Source: Celeribacter ethanolicus
Lineage (GTDB): Bacteria; Pseudomonadota; Alphaproteobacteria; Rhodobacterales; Rhodobacteraceae
Assembly: GCF_001550095.1 (NCBI RefSeq)
Contig: NZ_LRUC01000039.1
Coordinates: forward strand, 1 to 64,000
DNA length: 64,000 nucleotides
Direction: 5' to 3'
Shown: positions 1-8,429 of the stretch, piece by piece
Position numbering within the stretch: the first letter of the stretch is position 1
Layout: each line of letters starts with the position of its first letter
Position numbers and translations under genes: made by a program
Notes under the pieces: model-generated
Seen by the model: only the letters and a program-made list of their open reading frames with translations
The model's database searches: none
What the model was told of the DNA's origin: nothing

Positions 1-675
1 GGGGTTTGGTCTGTGCTTTTTGCATCTGCGGAACGTCAAAGGTTTTGGCTGGAACCACAAACGCGTGTACCGCATCTACCGCGAGTTGGAGCTGAACATG
101 CGGATCAAGCCTCGGAAGCGGCTGCAGCGCGAGAAACCGGAACCGCTGGTCGTGCCTGAGGCCCCGAATGAGGTGTGGTCGATGGACTTTATGGCCGATC
201 AGCTGGCTGACGGTCGGGCATTCCGCACATTGAACGTGCTTGATGACTTCAACCGCGAGGGCCTGGCCATCGAAGTGGACTTCTCACTGCCCGCCGAGCG
301 CGTTGTTCGGGCGCTGGACCAGATCATCGCCTGGCGAGGCAAACCTCTGGCCATTCGCGTAGATAACGGCCCGGAATATGTCAGTGGCAGGCTCCAAACA
401 TGGGCCGAGAAGGCGGGGATCGGGCTGCTTTACATCCAGCCGGGCAAGCCCCAGCAGAACGCTTATATCGAGCGCTACAATCGGACAGTTCGCACCGAAT
501 GGCTCGGGCGATACCACTTCGAAAGCATTGAAGACGTGCAGGATCACGCAACGAAATGGCTCTGGACTTACAACAACGAAAGACCAAACATGGGCATCGG
601 CGGCATGACCCCGATACAGAAACTGACAGCAGCTTAGATTCTACTGATACGCCCCTCTAAAAATGGGGGGATTAC
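1..675 (+). mobile_element. IS3-family insertion sequence, right part only
   Basis: The window opens inside an IS3-type element: the downstream part of its transposase is present and its right end lies shortly after the transposase stop. A short C-rich/G-rich inverted motif (CCCC ... GGGG around 651-670) lies close to the presumed right terminus near 670-676. The left end, the first reading frame and any target duplication lie outside the window, so the exact border is inferred from where the neighbouring decayed gene becomes readable. Confidence 0.75.
2..637 (+). CDS. IS3-family transposase (OrfB), 5' partial
   Basis: Catalytic part of a DDE transposase that moves the insertion sequence by cut-and-paste or copy-out. 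The frame is open to the first base of the window, so the gene is 5' truncated by the window edge; an internal TTG at 20 is probably not the start. An HTH_21-like segment (motif [15 protein letters not shown]) is followed by an rve integrase core. The DDE triad is visible as D in WSMDFMAD, D in RVDNGPEY and E in [10 protein letters not shown]. The end [16 protein letters not shown] is typical of IS3 OrfB. It would normally be made by frameshifting from an upstream orfA that is not visible here. Family assignment is firm; the subgroup is not determined. Confidence 0.92.
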   Translation, partial: GFGLCFLHLRNVKGFGWNHKRVYRIYRELELNMRIKPRKRLQREKPEPLVVPEAPNEVWSMDFMADQLADGRAFRTLNVLDDFNREGLAIEVDFSLPAERVVRALDQIIAWRGKPLAIRVDNGPEYVSGRLQTWAEKAGIGLLYIQPGKPQQNAYIERYNRTVRTEWLGRYHFESIEDVQDHATKWLWTYNNERPNMGIGGMTPIQKLTAA

Positions 676-1162
676 CGAAGAGCCAGACGTGACCGACTAT
701 TGGGACCGCCCCAAGCCTAAAGATTGGTAAGCAATCTGGCTCGAAACGCCTCTGCCCCAAAAGCAACTTCTGAATCGCGTCCTGCATGGTCTGAACCCCA
801 TGACAGGCTCCGTTGTGGACTATGACAAGTTCTTCAAAAAGTATGGCGTGCCCTACGACCCGATCAAACACGGCACGCCGCCGGATTTTGGCGGCGCGAC
901 GATCCATGTTCCGGGCAAGGGCGATCTTCCGATTACAATGAGAATTAAAATCAAGCACATAAGCGGGGAACATGCGACGAATTCAACACGCCTGAGGATT
1001 ATGTGAAGGCTTACGACGGGGTTATAAGTCACCCAAAGTTCAAAGCCTTTGTATCTGGCGGCAACACTGGCGATGCAGTAACCCTACAGTTTTCGGCCCC
1101 TCAACCAAGATCGTGGCGGTGTTCCTCAAAGACGGTGAAGCGATAAAGCTCATCACCCTGTA
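674..1162 (+). pseudogene. Decayed gene of unknown function, cut by the IS3 element
   Basis: A recognisable but broken reading frame emerges straight from the IS3 right end. It reads EEPDVTDYWDRPKPKDW, hits a TAA at 728-730, resumes in the same frame (QKQLLNRVLHGLNPMTG ... HVPGKGDLPI), shifts frame near 955-975 (CDEFNTPEDYVKAYDGV) and shifts again near 1091 to end GPSTKIVAVFLKDGEAIKL with a TAA at 1160. The three pieces are consecutive and each looks protein-like, which argues for one disrupted ancestral gene. The family was not recognised. The end overlaps the 3' end of the convergent MerR gene. Confidence 0.55.
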
Positions 1163-1565
1163 ACTGCCTGCCGGGCTTGCGCCGCCGCGCGGCGCGTAGC
1201 ATGCGCTGGAACTCGGGACAGTCGAAGTGATCTTCGTGCGGACAATCGGCCGTATGGCGCAGCATTTCGGCCAGCGAAGTGAGGCGGGCCGCTAAGGTTG
1301 CGATTTCCCCGGCTCGCGCCTCAAGCCGGTCGCGGTCGATCGCCACCTGCCCCTCGGACGATATCCAATCACGAATGTCGTCGAGGCTGAACCCGGCCCA
1401 ACGCGCAAGGCTGATCACGTCCAGCGTGTCGAGCACCCGTGCTTCGAACACCCGCCGGAGACCACGGCGACCCACCGAGGAGATCAATCCTTTTTCCTCA
1501 TAATATCTGAGGGTCGATGCCGAAAATCCACTGCGTTTCGCCACTTCGGAAATATCGAGAAACAT
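1101..1565 (-). CDS. MerR-family transcriptional regulator
   Basis: A 154-residue MerR-type activator/repressor. The N-terminal winged helix-turn-helix (EVAKRSGFSASTLRYYEEKGL, about residues 7-27, shown here by its ends EVAKRSG and YYEEKGL) closely resembles that of SoxR. A long dimerisation helix follows, then TADCPHEDHFDCPEF at about 105-120, which holds only two cysteines and not the CX2CXCX5C cluster motif of SoxR. The gene is divergent from a DUF2938 membrane protein, and the 65-bp gap carries a MerR-type dyad inside a long-spacer promoter, so it probably controls that neighbour and itself. The inducer is unknown. Its last 20 or so residues overlap the decayed gene on the other strand and may be a fortuitous extension. 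Confidence 0.88.
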   Translation of the reverse strand: MFLDISEVAKRSGFSASTLRYYEEKGLISSVGRRGLRRVFEARVLDTLDVISLARWAGFSLDDIRDWISSEGQVAIDRDRLEARAGEIATLAARLTSLAEMLRHTADCPHEDHFDCPEFQRMLRAARRRKPGRQLQGDELYRFTVFEEHRHDLG

Positions 1566-1569
1566 GGCT

Positions 1570-1600
1570 TGACCTCAAGTTGACTTGAAGTGGCAGGATA
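1570..1600 (+). promoter_or_regulatory. MerR/SoxR-like operator in a long-spacer promoter
   Basis: CCTCAAGTTGACTTGAAG at 1574-1591 is a near-perfect dyad that differs at only two positions from the SoxR site of the E. coli soxS promoter as I know it. A -35-like TTGACC at 1570-1575 precedes it and a weak -10-like CAGGAT lies at 1595-1600, giving the 19-bp spacer typical of MerR-controlled promoters. It faces the DUF2938 gene. The dyad is seen directly; its binding by the adjacent regulator is inferred. Confidence 0.7.
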
Positions 1601-1630
1601 GCTCTTCCCTCAAATCAAGGAAAGAGACAG

Positions 1631-2149
1631 ATGACGATTTTGACCTTCATGGCGGATGCCGTGCTCCTCGGGACCGGTGCGACGCTTTTCATGGATGTGC
1701 TGGCCCTCCTGCGCCAACGCCTCTGGCAGATCCCTTCGCTCGATTATGCGCTCGTCGGGCGCTGGGGGCTTGGCATGGCGCGGGGCCGGTTCCGCCATCG
1801 CACCATCCTCGACAGCCCGCCGGTTGCCGGAGAACGTCCCGTCGGCTGGGCCTTGCATTACCTGATCGGCATCGGCTTTGCCGCCCTGCTGCTGCTTTGG
1901 CTCGGGGCGCACCGGGGGCCGGCGGAGCTTGCCGCCGGAGAGATCTTCGGCCCCGCCATGTTCATCGGAGCTGCCTCCGTTCTCTTGCCCTACTGCGTGA
2001 TGCAACCGGCCTTCGGCTTTGGCTTTGCCGCCGCCCGGTCACCTCGCCCCGGCGTGGCACGCTGGCGCAGCCTGGTCGCACATCTGTCTTTCGGTCTCGG
2101 TCTGTTTCTCGCCGCGCTGATCTGGAATATGGTCGCACGGCCCCTGTGA
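1631..2149 (+). CDS. DUF2938 family membrane protein
   Basis: A 172-residue inner-membrane protein with about four hydrophobic segments. The first holds GTGATLFMDVLALL (about 14-27), then GWALHYLIGIGFAALLLLWL (about 72-91), then IFGPAMFIGAASVLLPYC and FGLGLFLAALIWNM near the end. The conserved pattern matches the DUF2938 family, which has no established function. An AAGGAAAGAGA ribosome site stands just before the ATG at 1631. It is the only gene downstream of the MerR dyad promoter and is therefore the likely target of that regulator. Confidence 0.85.
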   Translation: MTILTFMADAVLLGTGATLFMDVLALLRQRLWQIPSLDYALVGRWGLGMARGRFRHRTILDSPPVAGERPVGWALHYLIGIGFAALLLLWLGAHRGPAELAAGEIFGPAMFIGAASVLLPYCVMQPAFGFGFAAARSPRPGVARWRSLVAHLSFGLGLFLAALIWNMVARPL

Positions 2150-2211
2150 CGTGAGGTTTCGCTTTGGCTGTCCGCTTCGACCGGCTAGGGATTTTGCCGG
2201 GAGGACCTCAC

Positions 2212-2505
2212 ATGACCAAAGACTTTCTGGACATCGCGCAAGCGGCGCTGACCGAACGGCTCAAGGGCGAGAATTTCGAAAAATCCGTGTCGCTCAGGAT
2301 CAAGGAAATCGGCAATCTCATCATCAAGGGCGATACGGCGGAGATTTCAGACGACCGTGCCGATTGCGCCATCATCGCCGACCAGCCGACCTTCGAGAAA
2401 ATCCTCGCGGGACAATTGAACCCGATGAAAGCCGCCATGTTCGGCAAGCTGAAGATTGCAGGCGATGCCAAGACCGCGCTGAAATTCGGCAACCTGTTCG
2501 GATAA
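2212..2505 (+). CDS. SCP2 sterol-binding domain-like protein
   Basis: A 97-residue soluble protein resembling the small single-domain SCP2 (sterol carrier protein 2-like) proteins, which bind lipids or act as small hydrophobic-ligand carriers. Typical features are the closing segment with GKLKIAGDAKTALKFGNLF and the TFEKILAGQLNPMKAAMFG stretch. The ATG at 2212 is chosen because GGGAGG lies seven bases upstream; an upstream in-frame TTG at 2164 has no such site. It follows the DUF2938 gene by 62 bp on the same strand. The ligand is unknown. Confidence 0.8.
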   Translation: MTKDFLDIAQAALTERLKGENFEKSVSLRIKEIGNLIIKGDTAEISDDRADCAIIADQPTFEKILAGQLNPMKAAMFGKLKIAGDAKTALKFGNLFG

Positions 2506-2547
2506 GAATGGCACATCAATGGGCCATTTTTTCCTTATTTCAAGGCG

Positions 2548-4170
2548 CTACCCGTTCATCTTCAGGTAGTCGACGAGCTGCAACGTCGAGCCGTCCTTGC
2601 CCGCGCCATCGGCCTCGCCGGCCAGCACCGGTTGCAGCGCCAGAGCCAGCTCCTTGCCCAACTCCACGCCCCATTGGTCGTAGGAGTTGATGCCGAGGAT
2701 CACACCCTCGACAAACACCCGGTGCTCGTAAAGCGCCACGATCTGGCCCAGCACGAAGGGCGTCAGTTTCTCATAGGCCAACGTTGTCGAAGGCCGGTTG
2801 CCCGGGAAAACCCGGTGCCGTGCCTGCCGCTTGAGTTCTGCCCCTTCGAACCCTTTTTTCCTCATAATCTCGGTGGCTTCCGCCAGAGACCTGCCACGCA
2901 AAAGCGCTTCGGACTGCGCCAGACAGTTCGAGACCAAAAGCTCATGCTGATGCGCCAGACCCGGCTCATGACCGAAGCGCCCGACCATGAATTCACAGGG
3001 GATCACCCGCGTGCCCTGATGGATCAACTGATAAAACGCGTGCTGACCGTTGGTGCCCGGCTCGCCCCAGACGACCGGCCCGCTGTCGAACGGCAGATCG
3101 CTGCCGTCCATCGCCACGCGCTTGCCGTTCGATTCCATTTCGAGCTGTTGCAGATAGGCCGGAAGCCGCAGCAGACGTTGCTCATAGGGCAGCACCGCGC
3201 GGGTGGCATAGCCGCAGACCTGATTGTGCCAGATGCCCACCAGCGCCAAAAGCACCGGCAGGTTGTCCTGCCAGTCGGCGGTGCGGAAATGCGTGTCCAT
3301 GGCCTGCCCGCCGCGCAGGAATTCGGCAAAGCGCTGCGGCCCGATGGCCAGCATCAAGGACAGCCCGATCGGTCCCCAAACCGAATAGCGCCCGCCGACC
3401 CAATCCTCGAAACCGAACACCAGATCGGGGTCGATTCCGAAAGCGGCGGTCTTGTCCTTCGCGGTCGACAGCGCCGCGAAATGTTTCGAAATGCCCTCTT
3501 CGCCCACCGCTTTCACCAACCAGTCCCGCGCCGTCTGCGCATTGGTCATGGTCTCAATCGTGGTAAAGGTCTTGGAGGCGACGATGACCAGCGTGGTCTG
3601 GGGGTTCAGCCCGGAGAGCACATCATGCACATGCGCGCCGTCGACATTGGAGACGAAATGGCAATGCGGTCCGTCGGCATAGGGCTTGAGCGCCTCATCG
3701 GCCATCACCGGCCCAAGGTCGGAGCCACCGATGCCGATATTTACCACGTTTTCAAACGGCACGCCCGAATAGGACGTGATCGTGCCGCGCCGCACCCGGT
3801 CGGCGAAATCGTCCATCCGCGCCAGCGTATGGCGCACACCGGGGATCACATCCTTGCCGTCGACCATGACCGGCCCACCATCGAGGTTGCGCAGCGCCGT
3901 ATGCAGTACCGCACGCCCCTCGGTGTCGTTGATCTTCTCGCCCGAGAACATCGCCTCGCGTTTTTCCGGCACCCCCGCCACATCCAGAAGGTCGAACAGA
4001 GCCGCCCGCGTCGCTTCGTCAATGTTGGTCTTCGAATAATCGAACAAAAGCCCGTCCGCCATCGCCGAGAACCGTGAGGCCCGGTCTGAATCCTCTGCGA
4101 AGAGATCGAGGATATGACGGTCTGCGCTTGCACTGCGCAGCGATTTGAGGGCGGCAAAATCAACAGTCAT
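2548..4170 (-). CDS. pgi: Glucose-6-phosphate isomerase
   Basis: Interconverts glucose 6-phosphate and fructose 6-phosphate in the cytoplasm. At 540 residues it matches the long bacterial Pgi type. The phosphate-binding [11 protein letters not shown] lies at about 144-154, and the family signature [15 protein letters not shown] at about 256-270. The catalytic Glu sits in MESNGK (about 346), His in NGQHAF (about 377) and Lys in QWGVELGK (about 506). It is the last gene of a zwf-pgl-pgi set on the minus strand, but a 138-bp gap separates it from pgl, so it may also have its own promoter. In organisms using the Entner-Doudoroff route this enzyme recycles fructose 6-phosphate back to the pathway entry. 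Confidence 0.98.
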   Translation of the reverse strand: MTVDFAALKSLRSASADRHILDLFAEDSDRASRFSAMADGLLFDYSKTNIDEATRAALFDLLDVAGVPEKREAMFSGEKINDTEGRAVLHTALRNLDGGPVMVDGKDVIPGVRHTLARMDDFADRVRRGTITSYSGVPFENVVNIGIGGSDLGPVMADEALKPYADGPHCHFVSNVDGAHVHDVLSGLNPQTTLVIVASKTFTTIETMTNAQTARDWLVKAVGEEGISKHFAALSTAKDKTAAFGIDPDLVFGFEDWVGGRYSVWGPIGLSLMLAIGPQRFAEFLRGGQAMDTHFRTADWQDNLPVLLALVGIWHNQVCGYATRAVLPYEQRLLRLPAYLQQLEMESNGKRVAMDGSDLPFDSGPVVWGEPGTNGQHAFYQLIHQGTRVIPCEFMVGRFGHEPGLAHQHELLVSNCLAQSEALLRGRSLAEATEIMRKKGFEGAELKRQARHRVFPGNRPSTTLAYEKLTPFVLGQIVALYEHRVFVEGVILGINSYDQWGVELGKELALALQPVLAGEADGAGKDGSTLQLVDYLKMNG

Positions 4171-4308
4171 TGCAAGTCCTTTCGGCAGCTCGGGCCGACG
4201 CGCCTGTCAGCCCGGTTCTTTCATTCTGCTTATAGTCGAATTGTTTCAGGGACGCTAAACCTTCCTCGCAGAAGAGGAAATTTCAACACGAAACGGTTCG
4301 CGCAGAGC

Positions 4309-4980
4309 TCAGGGTGCCCAATGCACTGTCGCATCGGCCAGAAAAGCGCGCACCGGCGCCTCGATCTCCGACAGGGTTTCCGCACGCTCGAGGGCCGCGC
4401 GTTTCTCCGCTCCGGTGATCAGGATGTGAGTCGAGATCGCGGTTTTGAGCGCCTTGGCCGAAAGCGTGATCCTCGGCTCACCCGCGCCGGGCGCGCGCAT
4501 CGCCAAAAGCGTCGGCGCGTCCTCCGAGAGCCCCAGCTCAAGCTGATCGGCTCCGGGAAACAGGCTGGCCGTGTGCATATCCGTCCCCATGCCGAGCAAA
4601 AGCACATTGAGCGGCAGGGCCGCCTCCACCGCAGGAATCAGCCCCGGCAGGCCTTCCTCCGGCGTCGGTACGTCGCGATGGAGCGGGATGAGCCGCGCAC
4701 GCGCCGCCTCGCCCACCAGAAGCCGCCGCTTCAAAAGAGACGTGTTCGAGCGCTCGGAGCTTTCCGGCACCCAGCGTTCGTCGTTCAGAAGCACATCGAC
4801 CCGGCCCCAGTCGAGCGATACGCCCGAGAGGATGTCGAACACCGGCCCTGGCGTCGTGCCGCCGGGCACACAGAAACTGACACGGTCCTCGACCTCAAGG
4901 GCCGCCCGCAGCTCCCCCGCGATCTTGTTGGCGAGATCGAGCAGCATCACCTCGCGGTCAGGAAATTCGACGAAATTCAT
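4309..4980 (-). CDS. pgl: 6-phosphogluconolactonase
   Basis: Hydrolyses 6-phosphoglucono-lactone to 6-phosphogluconate, the second step of the oxidative pentose phosphate and Entner-Doudoroff routes. The 223-residue length is normal for the DevB/Pgl type. The family signatures are the substrate-loop VPGGTTPGPVFDIL (about 38-51), the NDERWVPESSERSN segment (about 66-79) and LLLGMGTDMHTASLFPG (about 130-146). Its ATG overlaps the zwf stop by 4 bp, indicating translational coupling. Position after zwf and before pgi gives a coherent glucose-oxidation operon. Confidence 0.97.
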   Translation of the reverse strand: MNFVEFPDREVMLLDLANKIAGELRAALEVEDRVSFCVPGGTTPGPVFDILSGVSLDWGRVDVLLNDERWVPESSERSNTSLLKRRLLVGEAARARLIPLHRDVPTPEEGLPGLIPAVEAALPLNVLLLGMGTDMHTASLFPGADQLELGLSEDAPTLLAMRAPGAGEPRITLSAKALKTAISTHILITGAEKRAALERAETLSEIEAPVRAFLADATVHWAP

Positions 4981-6431
4981 CCCTTGATCTCCCGCCAGCG
5001 TCGCCCCTCGCGGTGCAGCATGATCGCCGCCTCTTCGGGGCCCGAGGAATAGGCCTCATAGGGTTTCGGCACGTCGCCGCGCGCCTCCCAGCTCTCGATC
5101 AGAGGATCGGTCCAGGCCCAGGCCGCCTCCACCTCGTCGCCGCGCATGAACAGCGTCTGGTTGCCACGGATCACATCCATGATCAGGCGCTCATAGGCGT
5201 CGGTGATCTCCTCGGCATCCTCGCCGAGCGCCTCAGCAAAGGACATGTCCAGAGGGACGTCGATCAGGCGCATTCCCCCCGGCCCCGGCTCCTTGATCGT
5301 CACCTTGAGCGTCATGCCCTCGTTCGGTTGCAGGCGGATCGACAACAGGTTGGCATGCCGCCCCGCCTCCTCGCCAAAGATCGAATGCGGCGCATCCTTG
5401 AACACCACGGCGATCTCCGAATTGCGCGCCTTGAGTTTCTTGCCGGTGCGCAGGAAAAACGGCGTGCCCGCCCACCGCCAGTTCGAAATCATGCAGCGGA
5501 GCGCAATGAAACTTTCGGTGCGCGAGCGCGGATCGCCCGCATCTTCGCGGTACGATGGTTCGTCGTCGGTCGCGTCATACTGGCCGCGCACAATATGGTG
5601 ATGGTCGATCGGCTCCAAAGCGCGGATCACCTTGAGCTTCTCGTCGCGCACCGAATCCGGTTCGAACCGCGAGGGCGGCTCCATCGCGATCAGGCACAAA
5701 AGCTGCATCAGGTGGTTCTGCACCATGTCGCGCATGGCGCCCGAGCGGTCGTAATAGTCTCCCCGCCCGCCGACGCCGACGGTCTCCGCTACGGTGATCT
5801 GGATGTGATCCACGTATTGCGAATTCCACAGCGGCTCGAACAGGATATTGCCAAAGCGCACCGCCATGAGGTTCTGCACCGTTTCCTTGCCCAGATAATG
5901 GTCGATGCGGTAAATCTGCGTCTCGTCGAAATGTTTCGCGAGATCGCGGTTCAGCGCCTTGGCGGTTTTGAGATCGCGGCCAAAAGGTTTCTCGACCACG
6001 ATGCGCGCCTTGTCATCGGCGATACCATGGCTCATCAGCCGTTCGGCAATGTCGCCAAACAGTGACGGCGCCACCGAGAAATAATAGGCCTTGATCACAT
6101 CGTCGCGCATCATCCCCTTGAGCGCGTCCCAACCGTCCTCGCCACGGGCATCGACTTGCACGTAATCGAGCCGCTTGAGAAAATCGCCGATCAGCGCCTC
6201 GTCGCAACTGTGTTTCGAAGAGAATTCGAGGATCGCCGCACGCACGATGCGGCGGAACTCTTCCGTGTCGTGGTCGGAGCGCGCCGCCCCGATGATGCGT
6301 GCCGTGGGTGGCATTTGACCGGCGCAGAACCGGCGGTAAAGCCCCGGCAGGATTTTCCGGCGCGCCAGATCCCCCGTGCCCCCGAAGATCACCAGATCGA
6401 AATCGTCGACCGGAATGACGCGTGACGCCAT
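4977..6431 (-). CDS. zwf: Glucose-6-phosphate 1-dehydrogenase
   Basis: Oxidises glucose 6-phosphate with NADP+ (or NAD+) to the 6-phosphogluconolactone, the committed step into the Entner-Doudoroff and pentose phosphate routes. The N-terminal dinucleotide-binding loop FGGTGDLARRK is at about 16-26, EKPFG at about 147-151, and the active-site signature RIDHYLGKE at about 175-183 with the catalytic His. The 484-residue length is normal. It is the first gene of the zwf-pgl-pgi set and overlaps pgl by 4 bp. A perfect LacI-type palindrome lies about 70 bp upstream of the ATG and is a likely control site. Confidence 0.98.
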   Translation of the reverse strand: MASRVIPVDDFDLVIFGGTGDLARRKILPGLYRRFCAGQMPPTARIIGAARSDHDTEEFRRIVRAAILEFSSKHSCDEALIGDFLKRLDYVQVDARGEDGWDALKGMMRDDVIKAYYFSVAPSLFGDIAERLMSHGIADDKARIVVEKPFGRDLKTAKALNRDLAKHFDETQIYRIDHYLGKETVQNLMAVRFGNILFEPLWNSQYVDHIQITVAETVGVGGRGDYYDRSGAMRDMVQNHLMQLLCLIAMEPPSRFEPDSVRDEKLKVIRALEPIDHHHIVRGQYDATDDEPSYREDAGDPRSRTESFIALRCMISNWRWAGTPFFLRTGKKLKARNSEIAVVFKDAPHSIFGEEAGRHANLLSIRLQPNEGMTLKVTIKEPGPGGMRLIDVPLDMSFAEALGEDAEEITDAYERLIMDVIRGNQTLFMRGDEVEAAWAWTDPLIESWEARGDVPKPYEAYSSGPEEAAIMLHREGRRWREIKG

Positions 6432-6498
6432 GGCTGTGTTCCTTTTCGCGTTTGAGCCGCGTGAGAGCGGACTGCCCCTCTCTCACAGCGCTTTGAGT

Positions 6499-6510
6499 GT
6501 TAGCGCTAAC
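6499..6510. promoter_or_regulatory. LacI-family-type palindrome upstream of zwf
   Basis: GTTAGCGCTAAC is a perfect 12-bp palindrome with the central CG step typical of LacI/GalR-family operators, placed 68 bp before the zwf start in the gap between zwf and the divergent radical SAM gene. No LacI-family gene lies in the window, so the regulator would be encoded elsewhere. The palindrome is seen directly; its use is inferred. Confidence 0.6.
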
Positions 6511-6709
6511 GAACCTCTGTCGTAACGCCTTGCCCGGAAGAAGTCTAGCACCGCCACGCAACCTCTCAAGTGTCCTTAGGGACAAATCCTCCACCGGCGG
6601 GTGCTGTGCAAAAAAGTGAGACCTTTTCACCACGCCGCTGGAGGATTACCCTGCCTCTGATCCGATGCCGCCATATCCTGCTTCCTCCGCCTGCCAGAGA
6701 GCCATTTCA

Positions 6710-7660
6710 ATGAAAGATCAGAACCAAGATATTGCCAGCATTGGAAAATTTTCCGATCCGGCGATGACGGCCAAGGGCGAGACGCGCGCCCGTGTGGCGC
6801 TTGAGCGGCTCGAGACCCTGTGGTTCAACACCGGCACGCTGTGCAACATCACCTGCGTGAACTGCTATATCGACAGCTCGCCGACCAACGATGCCCTGAC
6901 CTATCTGACGGCGGCGGAGGTTGAGAGCTATCTCGACGAGCTCGACACCCTCGGGATGCGCCCGCGCGAGATCGGCTTTACCGGCGGCGAGCCATTCATG
7001 AACCCCGAGATGCCTGCGATGATGCGGGTGGCGCTGGCGCGGGGCTATGAGGTTTTGGTGCTCACCAATGCCATGCGCCCGATGCAGCGGCCCGCCGTTT
7101 TGAGCGCGATCGAAGAGCTGAACGCGGCGTTTCCCGGTCGGCTCACGCTCCGTATCTCCCTCGATCATTTCACCGCCGCACATCATGACGCCATGCGCGG
7201 TAAGGGCAGTTTCGCAACGACGCTTGCGGGTATGGATTGGCTGCGCGATCACGGCATCGCCATGACCGTCGCAGCCCGCTCGCTCTGGCATGAAACAGAG
7301 GCCGAGACCCGCGCCGGATTTGCCGCGCTTTATGCCGATCGCGGCTATGACATCGACCCGGATCATCCGGCGAAAACCGTGATTTTCCCGGAGATGGACA
7401 TAACGGTCGAGGTCCCGGAAATTACCACCGCCTGCTGGGGCATTCTTGGCAAATCGCCTTCGGAGATCATGTGCGCGTCGCAACGCATGGTGGTGAAACG
7501 CAAGGGGGCAGCGCCGTCGGTGGTCGCCTGCACGCTTTTGCCCTATGAGGCAGAGTTCGACCTAGGTCCGACGCTTGCGGGCGCCATGGGCGAGGTTGCA
7601 CTCAATCATCCGCATTGTGCGAAATTCTGTGTGCTGGGCGGCGCGTCCTGTTCCGCCTGA
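6710..7660 (+). CDS. Radical SAM protein
   Basis: A radical S-adenosylmethionine enzyme: the CX3CX2C cluster motif reads CNITCVNC (about residues 45-52 from the chosen start), followed by the GGEPFMNPEM stretch for SAM binding. The C-terminus has further cysteines (CAKFCVLGGASC), which recall an auxiliary cluster as in SPASM-type proteins, though shorter. The substrate is not known. The ATG at 6710 is preferred for a weak AGAGAG site; an in-frame ATG at 6665 is possible. It stands alone, divergent from zwf and convergent with the HNH gene, so context gives no pathway. Confidence 0.88.
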   Translation: MKDQNQDIASIGKFSDPAMTAKGETRARVALERLETLWFNTGTLCNITCVNCYIDSSPTNDALTYLTAAEVESYLDELDTLGMRPREIGFTGGEPFMNPEMPAMMRVALARGYEVLVLTNAMRPMQRPAVLSAIEELNAAFPGRLTLRISLDHFTAAHHDAMRGKGSFATTLAGMDWLRDHGIAMTVAARSLWHETEAETRAGFAALYADRGYDIDPDHPAKTVIFPEMDITVEVPEITTACWGILGKSPSEIMCASQRMVVKRKGAAPSVVACTLLPYEAEFDLGPTLAGAMGEVALNHPHCAKFCVLGGASCSA

Positions 7661-7674
7661 TCGCGCTTCATCGC

Positions 7675-7711
7675 ACGGGATTTGAGTATTTAGGTCCTCG
7701 GAAAATCCCGT
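7675..7711. terminator. Hairpin between convergent genes
   Basis: ACGGGATTT at 7675-7683 pairs perfectly with AAATCCCGT at 7703-7711, in the short gap between the radical SAM gene and the convergent HNH gene. Its position and self-complementarity suggest a bidirectional terminator; there is no long T run. Confidence 0.45.
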
Positions 7712-8295
7712 CACATGTCCAGTTCGGCATCCCAATAGAGAAAGTCGATCCAGCTTTCGTGCAGGTGATGCGGCGGGAATTTGCGCCCCATGTTCTTGAG
7801 CTCTTCGGCGCCGGGCGCGCGCGGCGGCTTGCGCAGGTTCATCCCGGCCTGACGCAGCGATTTCGAGCCTTTCCTGAGGTTGCAGGGCACGCAGGCCGCC
7901 ACGATGTTTTCCCAGCTCGTAATGCCGCCCCGGGCGCGCGGAATGACGTGATCGAAGGTCAGATCGCCTTTCGAACCGCAATACTGGCAGCGGAATTCAT
8001 CCCTCAAAAACAAATTAAAGCGCGTGAAGGCCACGCGCTTTTGAGGTTTGACATAATCTTTGAGGACGACGACCGAGGGGATGCGGATCTTGCAACTCGG
8101 GGAATGAACGAAGTCGTCATATTCCGCCACGATGTCGACCCTGTCGAGGAAGACCGCCTTGATCGCTTCCTGCCAGGGCCAGAGCGACAGCGGGTAATAA
8201 GAGAGCGGCCGGTAATCCGCGTTCAGCACCAGCGCGGGATGCGCCTTGGCCGCGTTGGGTTCCCTGACAAAATGTGTCCTGAAGTCTCCATCCAT
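7711..8295 (-). CDS. HNH endonuclease family protein
   Basis: A 194-residue protein with a C-terminal HNH nuclease fold. The zinc-type cysteine pairs are CQYC and CVPC, and between them lies LTFDHVIPRARGG carrying the catalytic-type DH pair, followed by SWENIVAACVPCN. Proteins of this type are widespread single-copy genes in Rhodobacterales and their cellular role is not established; nothing here points to a phage or restriction context. The start MDGDFRTHF at 8295 is chosen because the upstream extension is low in conservation-like character. An AT-rich promoter-like pair (TTGTCA and TATAGT, 16 bp apart on the minus strand at 8369-8396) lies upstream. Confidence 0.88.
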   Translation of the reverse strand: MDGDFRTHFVREPNAAKAHPALVLNADYRPLSYYPLSLWPWQEAIKAVFLDRVDIVAEYDDFVHSPSCKIRIPSVVVLKDYVKPQKRVAFTRFNLFLRDEFRCQYCGSKGDLTFDHVIPRARGGITSWENIVAACVPCNLRKGSKSLRQAGMNLRKPPRAPGAEELKNMGRKFPPHHLHESWIDFLYWDAELDM

Positions 8296-8429
8296 GGGTG
8301 CACTGGTCCTCGTCCTGCTCAACTCTCGGCTGGCGGGACGGGACGACCCGTCCCACATCTTGTGATTCACTATATATCGCGGCTTTGACCTGACAAGCCT
8401 CAGAATATGCGAAACCTTCGTCTCGGTCT

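Noticed and set aside
2632-4077. 481-codon ORF antisense to pgi
   Set aside because: It mirrors pgi completely, has Arg/His/Gln-rich composition typical of complementary frames in GC-rich genes, and no ribosome site.
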